A stretch of DNA of 64,000 nucleotides, taken from an uncultured Acetatifactor sp. Lineage in GTDB: Bacteria > Bacillota > Clostridia > Lachnospirales > Lachnospiraceae. The notes beneath the pieces are model-generated. The model had not been told where the DNA came from and did not search any database. It saw nothing but the letters and a program-made list of their open reading frames with translations. Both the position numbers and the translations under genes were made by a program. Positions 55,211-62,795 of this stretch are shown in pieces; positions within the stretch are counted from its first letter, which is position 1; each line of letters starts with the position of its first letter. The stretch lies in contig CANREV010000004.1 in NCBI GenBank assembly GCA_947629645.1, positions 57,578-121,577 of the forward strand, given 5' to 3'.

Positions 55211-56065
55211 ATGGAATATCAAATCAAGGCATACGCAAAAATTAATCTGGGACTGGATGTGATCGGAAAACTGCCTGACGGGTATCATGAGGTCAAAACG
55301 GTCATGCAGACGGTGGGCATCTATGACGAGCTGACATTGGAAAAAGCGGAAAGCGGGATTACCGTTACTACGGACTCTGATAAGCTGCCTGCGGGTGAGG
55401 ATAATCTGGTTTATAAGGCGGCGAAGCTGATGAAGGAAAAGTATCATATTCAGGAGGGCGTTAAGATCCACCTGAAAAAAAATATTCCCATAGCGGCGGG
55501 CATGGCCGGGGGAAGCACCGATGCCGCGGCAGCCATGAAAGGCATGAGCCGGTTGTTCGGACGGGAGGCGGATCTTCAGGAATTTATGAAAATGGGAGTG
55601 ACCATAGGGGCGGATGTGCCTTATTGTATTATAGGAGGCACAGCACTGGCGGAAGGGATTGGTGAGAAACTGACGCCGCTGGAGCTGGCTCCCGAGTGTT
55701 ATGTGTTGGTTGCCAAGCCGGATATCAGCGTATCAACGAAGTATGTATATGAGCATTTGGACGCTGTGGGGGTAAAAGTGCATCCGGATATCGACGGCAT
55801 GGTAGAAGCGATCAATGCGGGAAGCCTGCAGGGAATATTGGACCGTATGGGAAATGTGTTAGAGGCGGTGACGATACCGAAATATCCTGTGATCGATGAC
55901 ATCAAACGAAGAATGAGGGAATTGGGGGCGGTGAACAGTCTGATGAGCGGCAGCGGGCCTACGGTATTCGGCATTTTTCTGGATGAGGATCATGCGCAGG
56001 CTGCCATGGGGCGTCTTCGGGAAGAAGGCCTGGCAAAGCAGCTGTTCGTCACAACTTTTTGTTGA
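55211..56065 (+). CDS. ispE: 4-diphosphocytidyl-2-C-methyl-D-erythritol kinase
   Basis: GHMP kinase of the MEP isoprenoid pathway. It begins MEYQIKAYAKINLGLDV with catalytic Lys in AKINL. The ATP loop PIAAGMAGGSTDAAAAM is near residue 95, DVPYCI near 135, and the C-terminal LMSGSGPTVFGIF near 248. At 284 residues it is normal. GAGG precedes the ATG; the open frame upstream runs through the micro-repeat and is not coding. Confidence 0.95.
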   Translation: MEYQIKAYAKINLGLDVIGKLPDGYHEVKTVMQTVGIYDELTLEKAESGITVTTDSDKLPAGEDNLVYKAAKLMKEKYHIQEGVKIHLKKNIPIAAGMAGGSTDAAAAMKGMSRLFGREADLQEFMKMGVTIGADVPYCIIGGTALAEGIGEKLTPLELAPECYVLVAKPDISVSTKYVYEHLDAVGVKVHPDIDGMVEAINAGSLQGILDRMGNVLEAVTIPKYPVIDDIKRRMRELGAVNSLMSGSGPTVFGIFLDEDHAQAAMGRLREEGLAKQLFVTTFC

Positions 56066-56084
56066 CAGGAAAGGCAGGGAAGGT

Positions 56085-56768
56085 ATGCAGGATCATTTGC
56101 AGGTCAAAATGGATGAGTTTCTGCCGCTTAGGGATGTGGTGTTTCATACGCTGCGGCAGGCAATTCTGACGGGGGAATTAAAACCCGGCGAGCGCCTGAT
56201 GGAAATTCACCTGGCCAATAAGCTGGGGGTCAGCAGAACGCCGATACGGGAAGCTATCCGTAAGCTGGAGCTGGAAGGATTAGTTACCATGATTCCCAGG
56301 CGGGGGGCGGAAGTGGCGCAGATTACCGAAAAGAGTATGAACGATGTGCTGGAAGTGCGCCGGGCGCTGGATGCTCTCTGCGCGGAGCTTGCCTGCGAAA
56401 GGATCACCGAGGAGGAATTGGCGCAGTTAGAGAAAGCTGCCGCCAGTTTTGAGGCCGCTGTAAAGACAAAAGATTTAAAAAAGATTGTGCAGGCGGATGT
56501 GGCGTTTCATGACATCATTGTACGTGCCACCGGGAATCAGCGGCTGATCCAGCTTGTCAATAACCTGTCGGAGCAAATGTACCGTTACCGTTTTGAGTAT
56601 ATCAAAGACAGCAGTCAGCATGAACGTTTGGTGGAGGAGCACAGGATCATCTATGAAAGCATTGTGAAAAAGGATAAAGAAACGGCATCCCAGGCCGCAA
56701 AAGTGCATATAGATAATCAGGAAAAGGCCATCATCCGCCAGATCCGTCTGGATCGGCAGAAGTCATGA
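56085..56768 (+). CDS. GntR-family regulator, FadR/FCD subgroup
   Basis: A 227-residue repressor or activator. The N-terminal winged helix has TLRQAILTGELKPGERLMEI and LGVSRTPIREAIRKLELEG. The all-helical FCD ligand domain (from ~95) has RRALDALCAELA, FHDIIVRATGN and HRIIYESI, with His/Asp metal ligands. FCD members usually sense organic or sugar acids. The start is the ATG after AGGGAAGG, 20 bases from ispE. The effector is unknown. Confidence 0.92.
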   Translation: MQDHLQVKMDEFLPLRDVVFHTLRQAILTGELKPGERLMEIHLANKLGVSRTPIREAIRKLELEGLVTMIPRRGAEVAQITEKSMNDVLEVRRALDALCAELACERITEEELAQLEKAAASFEAAVKTKDLKKIVQADVAFHDIIVRATGNQRLIQLVNNLSEQMYRYRFEYIKDSSQHERLVEEHRIIYESIVKKDKETASQAAKVHIDNQEKAIIRQIRLDRQKS

Positions 56769-56945
56769 TGAAAGATTTTTAAAGATCAGGGAATAACCAT
56801 CCGTTTCCTGGCAATAATCTCCATAGAGGATCATGGATCCAATCAGGTCATTGCGAAAATCCGTATCGGAGCTCTCGGAGCCTGCGGGCTCAAAAAGGGG
56901 TTCGCAAACGCCTGACTGATTCGGATCATGGAGAGGAAGGCAGTC

Positions 56946-57221
56946 ATGAAAAAGAAATGGATGGGATTTCAGATTGTTATGTGTATCTGCGCCGCGCTGG
57001 GATGGTGGGGAGTTCTCTATCCGGAGCTGGTGCTGACGGCGGATACCTGTCGGGTTTACAACGCGCGGGAGGAACAAAGAAGCGTAGAAGGACAGGATAT
57101 TTACTGGGAGCTTTTAAAGGCGGGAAAGGGCGAGATACGTTTCCGGAGCAGACTGCTTGCGGAATGGAATAAATTCATGGAGGCTATCAATGAGTCAGAT
57201 CAACAGGAGGCTGCTCCATAA
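56946..57221 (+). CDS. small single-helix membrane protein, 91 residues
   Basis: Not recognised. One hydrophobic helix (about residues 6-24, with CICAALGWWGVLYP), then a basic, hydrophilic tail probably in the cytoplasm. GAGGAAGG precedes the ATG. Its end overlaps the murI start by 32 bases, so the two are translationally coupled and may be functionally linked. Confidence 0.7.
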   Translation: MKKKWMGFQIVMCICAALGWWGVLYPELVLTADTCRVYNAREEQRSVEGQDIYWELLKAGKGEIRFRSRLLAEWNKFMEAINESDQQEAAP

Positions 57222-58032
57222 GGATGCGCCGATCGGGGTCTTTGATTCCGGAGTGGGAGGTCTTACCGTGGCAAGAGAGATCATGCGGCAGATCCCCAAT
57301 GAGAAGATCATTTATTTTGGAGATACGGCGAGAGTGCCTTACGGCAGCAAGTCCAGGGAGACCGTCACGAGATTTTCAGAGCAGATTGTGCGTTTCCTGC
57401 GCACTTTTCAGGTAAAGACTATTGTGGTAGCATGCAATACTGCCAGCGCCTACGCTCTTGATGTGTTGGAAAAAGATATCGATATCCCCATTATCGGCGT
57501 GATAAAGCCGGGCGCAAAAGTGGCTGTGGAGGTTACGAAAAACGGCAGAATTGGCGTGATTGCCACGGATGCCACAATCGGCAGCCAGATGTATCATAAG
57601 TACATAAAAGAATTAAATGAGAATGTAACGATATATGGCAAAGCGTGTCCTCTGTTTGTGCCGCTGATAGAAGAGGGACTTTTGGAGGATCCTGTCACCG
57701 ATGAAATTGCGAGAAGGTATTTGGCGGAGCTGATCGATATCGATATCGACACCCTGATCCTGGGCTGTACCCATTATCCCCTGATACGTTCCGCTCTGGG
57801 CAGGATCATCGGCGAGAAAGTGACTTTGGTCAATCCGGCTTACGAGACAGCGCGGGAGCTGAAAGGAATGCTGAAAGACCTGGATCTGCTGAATGATGAG
57901 AAACCCGGGCTGGGAAGCAACCTTTACCAGTTTTATGTCAGCGATAAAGCGGAAAAGTTTGTACGTTTTGCAAATTCTATCATTAAATACGGTATTTTGT
58001 CGGCAAAGACGATCAATATAGAAGAATATTGA
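57190..58032 (+). CDS. murI: glutamate racemase
   Basis: Makes D-Glu for peptidoglycan. It shows IGVFDSGVGGLTVAREI near residue 11, VACNTASA with the first catalytic Cys near 79, and GCTHYPL with the second near 190. The start is the ATG after GGAGG at 6 bases; the frame opens 11 codons earlier. At 280 residues the length is normal. It overlaps the upstream small membrane protein gene. Confidence 0.95.
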   Translation: MSQINRRLLHKDAPIGVFDSGVGGLTVAREIMRQIPNEKIIYFGDTARVPYGSKSRETVTRFSEQIVRFLRTFQVKTIVVACNTASAYALDVLEKDIDIPIIGVIKPGAKVAVEVTKNGRIGVIATDATIGSQMYHKYIKELNENVTIYGKACPLFVPLIEEGLLEDPVTDEIARRYLAELIDIDIDTLILGCTHYPLIRSALGRIIGEKVTLVNPAYETARELKGMLKDLDLLNDEKPGLGSNLYQFYVSDKAEKFVRFANSIIKYGILSAKTINIEEY

Positions 58033-58119
58033 ACAGGCGTATGGTGAAATTCCGGGCGGGCGATCCGTGTGTTGAGATCCGCAGGATTCAATGCGGGAAT
58101 CTGATCGAGAGGGTAAAAC

Positions 58120-58542
58120 GTGACAAAAGATGTATGGGTAACAATCACAGGCGTGCAGCAGGATAATGCAGGCGAGACAGACATTACCAAGACTTCCGTG
58201 CGGGGGCAGTACTATCTCAGAGGTGAAAACCATTATGTCCTTTATGAGGAAACGGATGAGAATTCCGGTGAAAAAAGGAAGAACAGATTAAAATGGAATA
58301 AAGACCGACTGGAACTGACCAGAAAAGGAACCACGAACAGTCGGATGATTTTTGAGGTTGGGAAAAGCCATGAGGCGGATTATGTTACGCCTTTCGGCGC
58401 GATTCCCCTGGAAGTTGCCACCTCGAGGATCCTGTTTTGGGAGGAAGAGGGCGGCATGCGGCTTGAAGCGGAATATGAACTGTGGACCAATCAGGAACGT
58501 TTGTCAAAATGTGAACTGACGGTCAGTGTAAGAGCGGTCTGA
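58120..58542 (+). CDS. DUF1934 (YwiB-like) calycin-type protein
   Basis: A 140-residue beta-barrel-like protein starting at a GTG: VWVTITGVQ, then GQYYLRGENHYVLYEE, NRLKWNKDRLELTRKG, and EADYVTPFGAIPLEV. This matches the DUF1934/YwiB family, whose function is unknown. Family members are commonly found near murI or argS. A terminator follows at 58661. Confidence 0.8.
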   Translation: MTKDVWVTITGVQQDNAGETDITKTSVRGQYYLRGENHYVLYEETDENSGEKRKNRLKWNKDRLELTRKGTTNSRMIFEVGKSHEADYVTPFGAIPLEVATSRILFWEEEGGMRLEAEYELWTNQERLSKCELTVSVRAV

Positions 58543-58660
58543 CAGGCTGATCGCCGCATTTTTCTCCGACATCATTCGTGAAAGGAATGGCACCGGGGTC
58601 TGCCGGTATTGGCATTTAAAAAGAATATCAGTTAAAAAGAATATCAGATAGAAATAAAAA

Positions 58661-58709
58661 GGCGAGAAGGGATGCCGCATCATTGTGCGTGCATTTCTTC
58701 TCGCTTTTA
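58661..58709 (+). terminator. terminator after the DUF1934 gene
   Basis: GCGAGAAG pairs with CTTCTCGC around an inner ATGC..GCA/TGC..GCAT stem, with TTTT following. It insulates the invertible segment from upstream transcription. Confidence 0.85.
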
Positions 58710-58811
58710 TCGTACTATAAGGCATAAAGGTTTACAATAAAAATCAGGGAATAAAAAAAGACAAATGCAACATAATGTTATAAAATGTTGCATTCATGTC
58801 TTACACTATCT

Positions 58812-58839
58812 ATATCGGTTTCACGCCGGAATACTTTAG
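58812..58839 (-). promoter_or_regulatory. perfect sigma-28 promoter inside invertible segment B, facing away from csrA-flagellin
   Basis: On the minus strand CTAAA (58839-58835), exactly 16 bases, CCGATAT (58818-58812). Transcription would start near 58804 and leave the segment to the left, where no gene is served. After inversion the same promoter would lie just inside the right repeat and read into csrA. The orientation in this sequence is therefore read as OFF. Confidence 0.9.
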
Positions 58840-59068
58840 GGGTAAAATAAATTTTTTCAATTTTTTTGCAGAATACTTTTTTCAAGCCCCTTTTCTTCCA
58901 TTCAGACCTTCATACCGCGGCTTTAGATGCACGGCGTTTCGCAGGCGCGGGGCCGCGTTTCAGAAACATTTCCCATGAAAAAATCTGTATGTGCCAGCTT
59001 TGGCTTTCCTCTGTCCTTTTCTGATGATTGGTCCCAACCACTGTGCGGCAATGCCCTCGGCTTACCTG
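58840..59068. other. gene-free part of invertible segment B
   Basis: AT-rich next to the promoter, then GC-rich near 58915-58960. No frame has start-site support, although several run open. It would become the spacer between the end of the recombinase gene and the promoter after inversion. Confidence 0.5.
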
Positions 59069-59653
59069 TCAAAGAGAAATATGGAGGAACACATTATCCT
59101 TATCGTCCTGCTGGATCCCCAGATAGCGCTTGGTGATGCGGTAGGAAGAGTGGTTGTAGATGTCCATCAGGAGCGCGGGGGGAGTTCCCTGCCGCCAGGC
59201 ATGATAACCGAAAGTCTTGCGCAGAGAATGGCAGCTGATGTGTCCGTCCAGACCCACCGCATCGGCCGCTTCCCTGATGATGCGGTAGGCCTGGGAGCGT
59301 CCCAGAGGGCGGTTTTTGCCCTTCCTGCTGGGGAAGAGGAAAGCGGAAGGGGAAGGAAGCTGTCCAAGGGAGCGCAGATAGCAGGACAAAGCTTCCCTGG
59401 CGGCCGGGTTTAAGACCACAGTATTGTTTTTGCCTGTTTTCTGCTCCGTGACAGTGACATGGGAGAGGAATCTGCCGCGGTCAAAGTCGTATAGGTTCTT
59501 CCAGCGCAGATTCAGCATGTCCGAAATGCGCAGGGCAGTGTTTAATCCAAGAAGACACAGGGCATAGTTGCGCGCCTGTATATGTTTTTTCAGATAATAG
59601 TCCTCGAATTCCTTCAGTTTGTCGGGGTCTCTGATGGGCTGTGTGGTACTCAT
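59069..59653 (-). CDS. tyrosine recombinase (FimB/XerC-like), proposed switch recombinase
   Basis: A 194-residue minimal tyrosine recombinase lacking a separate N-terminal SAM-like domain, in the FimB/FimE size class. Catalytic Arg in LNTALRISDML near residue 42, Lys in TVTEQKTGKNN near 73, HSLRKTFGYHAW (H-x-x-R ... H) near 145, and nucleophile Tyr in RITKRYLGI near 176. The start is the ATG with AGAAAGGAG upstream; ten further codons are ignored. A weak promoter (TTTACG, 17 bases, TAAAAT) straddles the right inverted repeat. Being between inverted repeats next to csrA-flagellin, it most likely inverts its own segment. Confidence 0.92.
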   Translation of the reverse strand: MSTTQPIRDPDKLKEFEDYYLKKHIQARNYALCLLGLNTALRISDMLNLRWKNLYDFDRGRFLSHVTVTEQKTGKNNTVVLNPAAREALSCYLRSLGQLPSPSAFLFPSRKGKNRPLGRSQAYRIIREAADAVGLDGHISCHSLRKTFGYHAWRQGTPPALLMDIYNHSSYRITKRYLGIQQDDKDNVFLHISL

Positions 59654-59735
59654 GAATAATCTCCTTTCTGACTGATATGCCATCGCGAATGCAACATTTT
59701 ATAACAAAAAGTTGCATTCGTAAAGAGGCAGGGAA

Positions 59736-59760
59736 CGCCGGAAGGCGGCAGGGAGGTTGA
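59736..59760 (+). promoter_or_regulatory. candidate CsrA-binding leader of csrA
   Basis: CGCC-GGAA-GGCG (59736-59747) forms a small hairpin with GGA in its loop. It is followed by the Shine-Dalgarno GGGAGG (59751-59756), a second GGA. Two GGA sites, one looped and one at the RBS, are the usual CsrA target pattern. Confidence 0.55.
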
Positions 59761-59761
59761 C

Positions 59762-60139
59762 ATGTTAAGACTGACAGTGAGCACGGAAGAGTATCTGATG
59801 ATCGGGGAGGACATTAAGTTAGTGTTCCTCGGAGGCACGGGGAAACATTTGAGGATCATGGTGGACGCCCCGAAGGAGAAAAACATCGTAAGGAGCAGCG
59901 TATTAGAACGCGGGATCACGGATCCGGAGGAACGGGCGAAACTGCCCAGGTACCACGCGGAACCGGAGCATCCTGAAAAGTATGTAAAGAAGAAAGCGTC
60001 CGCGTCAGACAGTGCTAAAGCACAAAAATCCGACACCGCACAAAAAAGCGCGGCAGCGCCGCAAGAGGGCGCGGAACAGGAAGGCCCGGGAAACCGGCGC
60101 CGCCCGCGGGTCATCATAGCCCGAGGGAACGCAAGGTAA
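59762..60139 (+). CDS. csrA: carbon storage regulator CsrA with a long C-terminal extension
   Basis: RNA-binding translational regulator; in B. subtilis it represses flagellin synthesis and is opposed by FliW. Residues 1-55 match CsrA: MLRLTVSTEEYLMIGEDIKL, GKHLRIMVDAPKE, and Arg44 in the VR-S-S position, the key RNA-contact Arg. The usual protein is 60-75 residues; this one is 125, with an extra Ala/Lys/Gln/Pro/Arg-rich tail (~65-125) ending in RRRPRVIIARGNAR. RBS GGGAGG. It lies between invertible segment B and the flagellin, 132 bases upstream of the latter. Confidence 0.88.
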   Translation: MLRLTVSTEEYLMIGEDIKLVFLGGTGKHLRIMVDAPKEKNIVRSSVLERGITDPEERAKLPRYHAEPEHPEKYVKKKASASDSAKAQKSDTAQKSAAAPQEGAEQEGPGNRRRPRVIIARGNAR

Positions 60140-60141
60140 TA

Positions 60142-60194
60142 ACCGGACATCCGGCCCGAACGCCAGGGCCCGGCGGGAGGACGGTAAGTCCGGT
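60142..60194 (+). promoter_or_regulatory. csrA-flagellin intercistronic hairpin
   Basis: ACCGGAC (60142-60148) pairs with GTCCGGT (60188-60194) around an inner GGCCC/GGGCC stem. There is no T run, so it is more likely an RNA-stability or processing element than a terminator. No separate promoter is visible between it and the flagellin gene. Confidence 0.55.
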
Positions 60195-60225
60195 CATTAT
60201 AGAAACCTATCAACAATAAGACACC

Positions 60226-60262
60226 GGCGCAAACGGATTTGCGCCAGGTAAAGCCAGGGAGG
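60226..60262 (+). promoter_or_regulatory. candidate CsrA-binding sites in the flagellin leader
   Basis: GGCGCAAA (60226-60233) pairs perfectly with TTTGCGCC (60238-60245), exposing the loop CGGA. The Shine-Dalgarno AGGGAGG (60256-60262) supplies a second GGA. This mirrors the two-site CsrA target in the B. subtilis hag leader. Confidence 0.7.
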
Positions 60263-60271
60263 TAAAATTTT

Positions 60272-61645
60272 ATGGTAGTACAACACAATTTGACAGCGAT
60301 GAACTCTAACAGAATGCTGGGTCTGACCACAGCGAAGCAGGCAAAGTCCACAGAGAAGCTTTCTTCCGGATATAAGATCAACAGGGCGGCGGACGATGCA
60401 GCCGGACTGACTATTTCCGAGAAGATGAGACGCCAGATCAGGGGTCTGACACAGGCGTCCCTGAACGCACAGGACGGCATCAGCGCGGTACAGACGGCAG
60501 AGGGTGCGCTCACCGAAGTACACGACATGCTGCAGAGAATGGATGAGCTGGCAACCAAGGCCGCAAACGGCACCATGACTACAGACGACCGCAAGGCGGT
60601 GCAGGATGAGATCGACCAGCTGATCACTGAAGTAGATCGTGTAGCCGAGACCACCACGTTTAACGAGCTGGCTCTGCTTAAAGGTGATGGCAAGGAGACC
60701 AAAACAAGGGAAGTTGCACAAGTAGATGTAACGGCGGAATTTACTGATGAGATCGATCCCAGCAAGGTTACTTTTCAGCTCAAAAAAGATAAAACGATAG
60801 CTACTGATGCGAAATGGTATGCTAAGGGAAGCAAAGATTTAGTAACAGAAAACGATCTGAAAAATGCTTTAACAGTTGATGGAGAGGGAAATATTGTTTT
60901 TAAAGAGGGAGTTGAATTTTATAAGGAAGCAGCAAAAGAAATAACGGACGGAAATGAGTATGGCGCTCAGGTGACTCAGGTAACAGATGATGAGGTGGCA
61001 GCCCTTTTCGATGCAATTGTTCCCGCTCTGTATAGCGATGATGCAGCTAAAACCGTTGTAAAGGAAGAAGAGCTGAAGGATTACTTCAACGCTGACGGTA
61101 CTCGTAACGATAGCAAGCTGTATATGAAAAAAACGGATGGAACTGTTGCGGAAGTTGGTGCAGACTGGATCAGCAAATATGTGAAAGTGACAGCGGGAAA
61201 AGAAGCACATGAGGAAAAGTATCAGGTTGCTAAGGATCTGGAGTTCAATCTGCATGTAGGCGCTGAAAAAGATGATGAGAATAAGATCAAAGTTACCATC
61301 AAAGCTATGTCCGCGGAAGGAATTGGCATAGATGTTTTAAAAAAGAGCGGCGTTATGACGGAAGATGACGCTACTGCTGCGATCGATACGATCAAAGCGG
61401 CTGTTGCTACAGTATCTAAGCAGCGTTCCACTCTCGGTGCGGTGCAGAACCGTCTGGAGCATACCATCAATAACCTTGACAATGTCATTGAGAATACCAC
61501 CTCTGCAGAGAGCCAGATCCGCGATACCGATATGGCTACCGAGATGGTTGCGTATGCAAACAACAATATTCTCGCACAGGCTGGTCAGGCAATGCTGGCA
61601 CAGTCCAATCAGGCAAATCAGGGCGTTCTGTCTCTGCTTGGTTAA
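60272..61645 (+). CDS. hag: flagellin, conventional form (457 residues)
   Basis: Major-type flagellar filament protein. The N-terminal D0/D1 opens MVVQHNLTAMNSNRML and has the LSSGYKINRAADDAAGLTISEK block. The C-terminal D1/D0 has RSTLGAVQNRLEHTINN and ends QANQGVLSLLG. The ~170-residue central region (150-380) is Lys/Glu/Asp-rich and variable. RBS AGGGAGG. It is downstream of csrA, with probable CsrA sites in the leader, and ends in a strong terminator. Expression should depend on the orientation of segment B if no other promoter exists. Confidence 0.96.
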   Translation: MVVQHNLTAMNSNRMLGLTTAKQAKSTEKLSSGYKINRAADDAAGLTISEKMRRQIRGLTQASLNAQDGISAVQTAEGALTEVHDMLQRMDELATKAANGTMTTDDRKAVQDEIDQLITEVDRVAETTTFNELALLKGDGKETKTREVAQVDVTAEFTDEIDPSKVTFQLKKDKTIATDAKWYAKGSKDLVTENDLKNALTVDGEGNIVFKEGVEFYKEAAKEITDGNEYGAQVTQVTDDEVAALFDAIVPALYSDDAAKTVVKEEELKDYFNADGTRNDSKLYMKKTDGTVAEVGADWISKYVKVTAGKEAHEEKYQVAKDLEFNLHVGAEKDDENKIKVTIKAMSAEGIGIDVLKKSGVMTEDDATAAIDTIKAAVATVSKQRSTLGAVQNRLEHTINNLDNVIENTTSAESQIRDTDMATEMVAYANNNILAQAGQAMLAQSNQANQGVLSLLG

Positions 61646-61670
61646 GCGAGTCGGGAAATCATGTCACACA

Positions 61671-61701
61671 GGGGGCGGTCATTGTACCGTCCCTTTTTTT
61701 G
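61671..61701 (+). terminator. flagellin terminator
   Basis: GGGGGCGGT pairs with ACCGTCCC across a six-base loop (CATTGT), followed by a T7 run. Confidence 0.9.
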
Positions 61702-61721
61702 CGGGCAAAGCAAGCGGAAAA

Positions 61722-61752
61722 GCAGCAGTTTAGCCGAAGGCTGAATTGCTGC
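61722..61752. repeat. REP-like palindrome
   Basis: GCAGCAGTTTAGCC, GAA, GGCTGAATTGCTGC: two 14-base arms that pair at 12 positions around a three-base loop. Related to the elements at 41097, 54118, 39607 and 63951. Confidence 0.6.
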
Positions 61753-61781
61753 ACGAAAAAACGTTTATTAATCAGATTGTA

Positions 61782-61810
61782 TTGCATTTTCCCATAGCGT
61801 GTGTTATACT
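61782..61810 (+). promoter_or_regulatory. sigma-A-like promoter of the second Rpn nuclease
   Basis: TTGCAT (61782-61787), 17 bases, TATACT (61805-61810). The leader to the start at 61989 is ~170 bases with no other clear element. Confidence 0.65.
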
Positions 61811-61988
61811 TAGCGCAAAGCATAGAAAATTCTTTCGACAGGGGACATCTCCTGTTGTTCTGGGCGCAGGCTCGTTGTGTTATTCCTTTCAGGTCAGAAG
61901 ATCCGTGCTTTTAAATCCATTTGATCAACAGAAAAAGCAGGAACGGACGACTGGTGCAAATGCTTCCTGCAGATTGGCGGGGAGGATT

Positions 61989-62795
61989 ATGGTTAGCTGG
62001 AAATACGCGGCTTTAACCGAAAAAATGAATCCCATTGATGATGAGTTTTTTCGGAAAATGGCGGAAGACATAGAATTCTGTGAAGAAATATTGCGGGTGA
62101 TTCTGGCAGACTGCCGTCTGAGGATTCAGAGCGTCATACCGCAGAACTCCATTAAAAATTTACAGGGGCGTTCCGTTGTGCTGGACGCGCTCTGCATGAC
62201 AAAGGAGGGCAGGTACTGCCACATAGAAGTGCAGAAGGCAGACGATGACGACCATCTGAGGCGTGTGCGTTATAATGCGGCCTGTGTCACCGCAAATGTC
62301 AGCGATACCGGAAGCAGATTTGAAAATGTGCCGGATGTATGCGTTGTGTTTATCTCCAGATTTGATATTTTTCACGGAGACAGGGCGGTCTATCATGTAG
62401 ACAGCATAATCAGGGAGACAGGGGAAAGACTGGACGATGGGATGGAGCGGATTTTTGTCAACACGAAGGCAAAGGACGGGTCGGACGCGGCTGCCCTGAT
62501 GGAGATCTTTACCGAGGACAAAGCGTATGATTTTGAGAGATTTCCTAAGACATCGGCCAGGAAATACCAGTTTAAAGAGCGGGAAGGCGGGAAAAAAGAG
62601 ATGAGCGAGATCATGAGGAAGATTGCGGAGATGGAAAGGCTTGAAGGAAAAGAGGAAGGGAAAGAAGAAGGCAGATATGAGAAAACGCGGATCATCATAA
62701 AAAACATGCTCTTGCGCGGATTCAACGATGAAGATATCATGGGCTTGGCCGAATGTAACCTGGAAGCTATAGATGATGTGAGAAGGGAAATGTGA
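61989..62795 (+). CDS. Rpn/PD-(D/E)XK nuclease family protein
   Basis: A 268-residue protein beginning MVSWKYAALTEKMNPIDDEF, with GGGAGG upstream; the frame opens 81 codons earlier through non-coding DNA. The nuclease core is VVLDALCMTKEGRYCHIEVQ (D ... E-x-Q) near residues 60-80, followed by RRVRYNAACV. The C-terminus has a Glu/Lys/Gly repeat (LEGKEEGKEEGRYEKTR) and a short HTH-like end. It is the same superfamily as 28938-29768 but a different subgroup. It may act on DNA; its target is unknown. Confidence 0.85.
   Translation: MVSWKYAALTEKMNPIDDEFFRKMAEDIEFCEEILRVILADCRLRIQSVIPQNSIKNLQGRSVVLDALCMTKEGRYCHIEVQKADDDDHLRRVRYNAACVTANVSDTGSRFENVPDVCVVFISRFDIFHGDRAVYHVDSIIRETGERLDDGMERIFVNTKAKDGSDAAALMEIFTEDKAYDFERFPKTSARKYQFKEREGGKKEMSEIMRKIAEMERLEGKEEGKEEGRYEKTRIIIKNMLLRGFNDEDIMGLAECNLEAIDDVRREM

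Larger units (their letters stand above)
58776..59706. mobile_element. invertible DNA segment B: 20-bp inverted repeats around 891 bp with a tyrosine recombinase gene
   Basis: TGTTATAAAATGTTGCATTC (58776-58795) is repeated exactly in inverse orientation at 59687-59706. Each copy is half of a dyad site. Left: ATGCAAC (58765-58771), 15 bases, GTTGCAT (58787-58793). Right: ATGCAAC (59689-59695), 15 bases, GTTGCAT (59711-59717). Two inverted binding arms around a short core is the normal design of a tyrosine recombinase crossover site. The segment carries the recombinase (minus strand) and, beside the left repeat, a perfect sigma-28 promoter facing out of the left end. Confidence 0.88.

Noticed and set aside
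54934..55245. 103-codon frame ahead of ispE
   Set aside because: Translates the 15-bp micro-repeat and overlaps the supported ispE start.
58796..58978. 60-codon frame inside invertible segment B
   Set aside because: No RBS, Phe-rich product, and it overlaps the sigma-28 promoter.
61746..61988. 81-codon N-terminal extension of the second Rpn protein
   Set aside because: It includes the predicted promoter and has no RBS; GGGAGG precedes the ATG at 61989.
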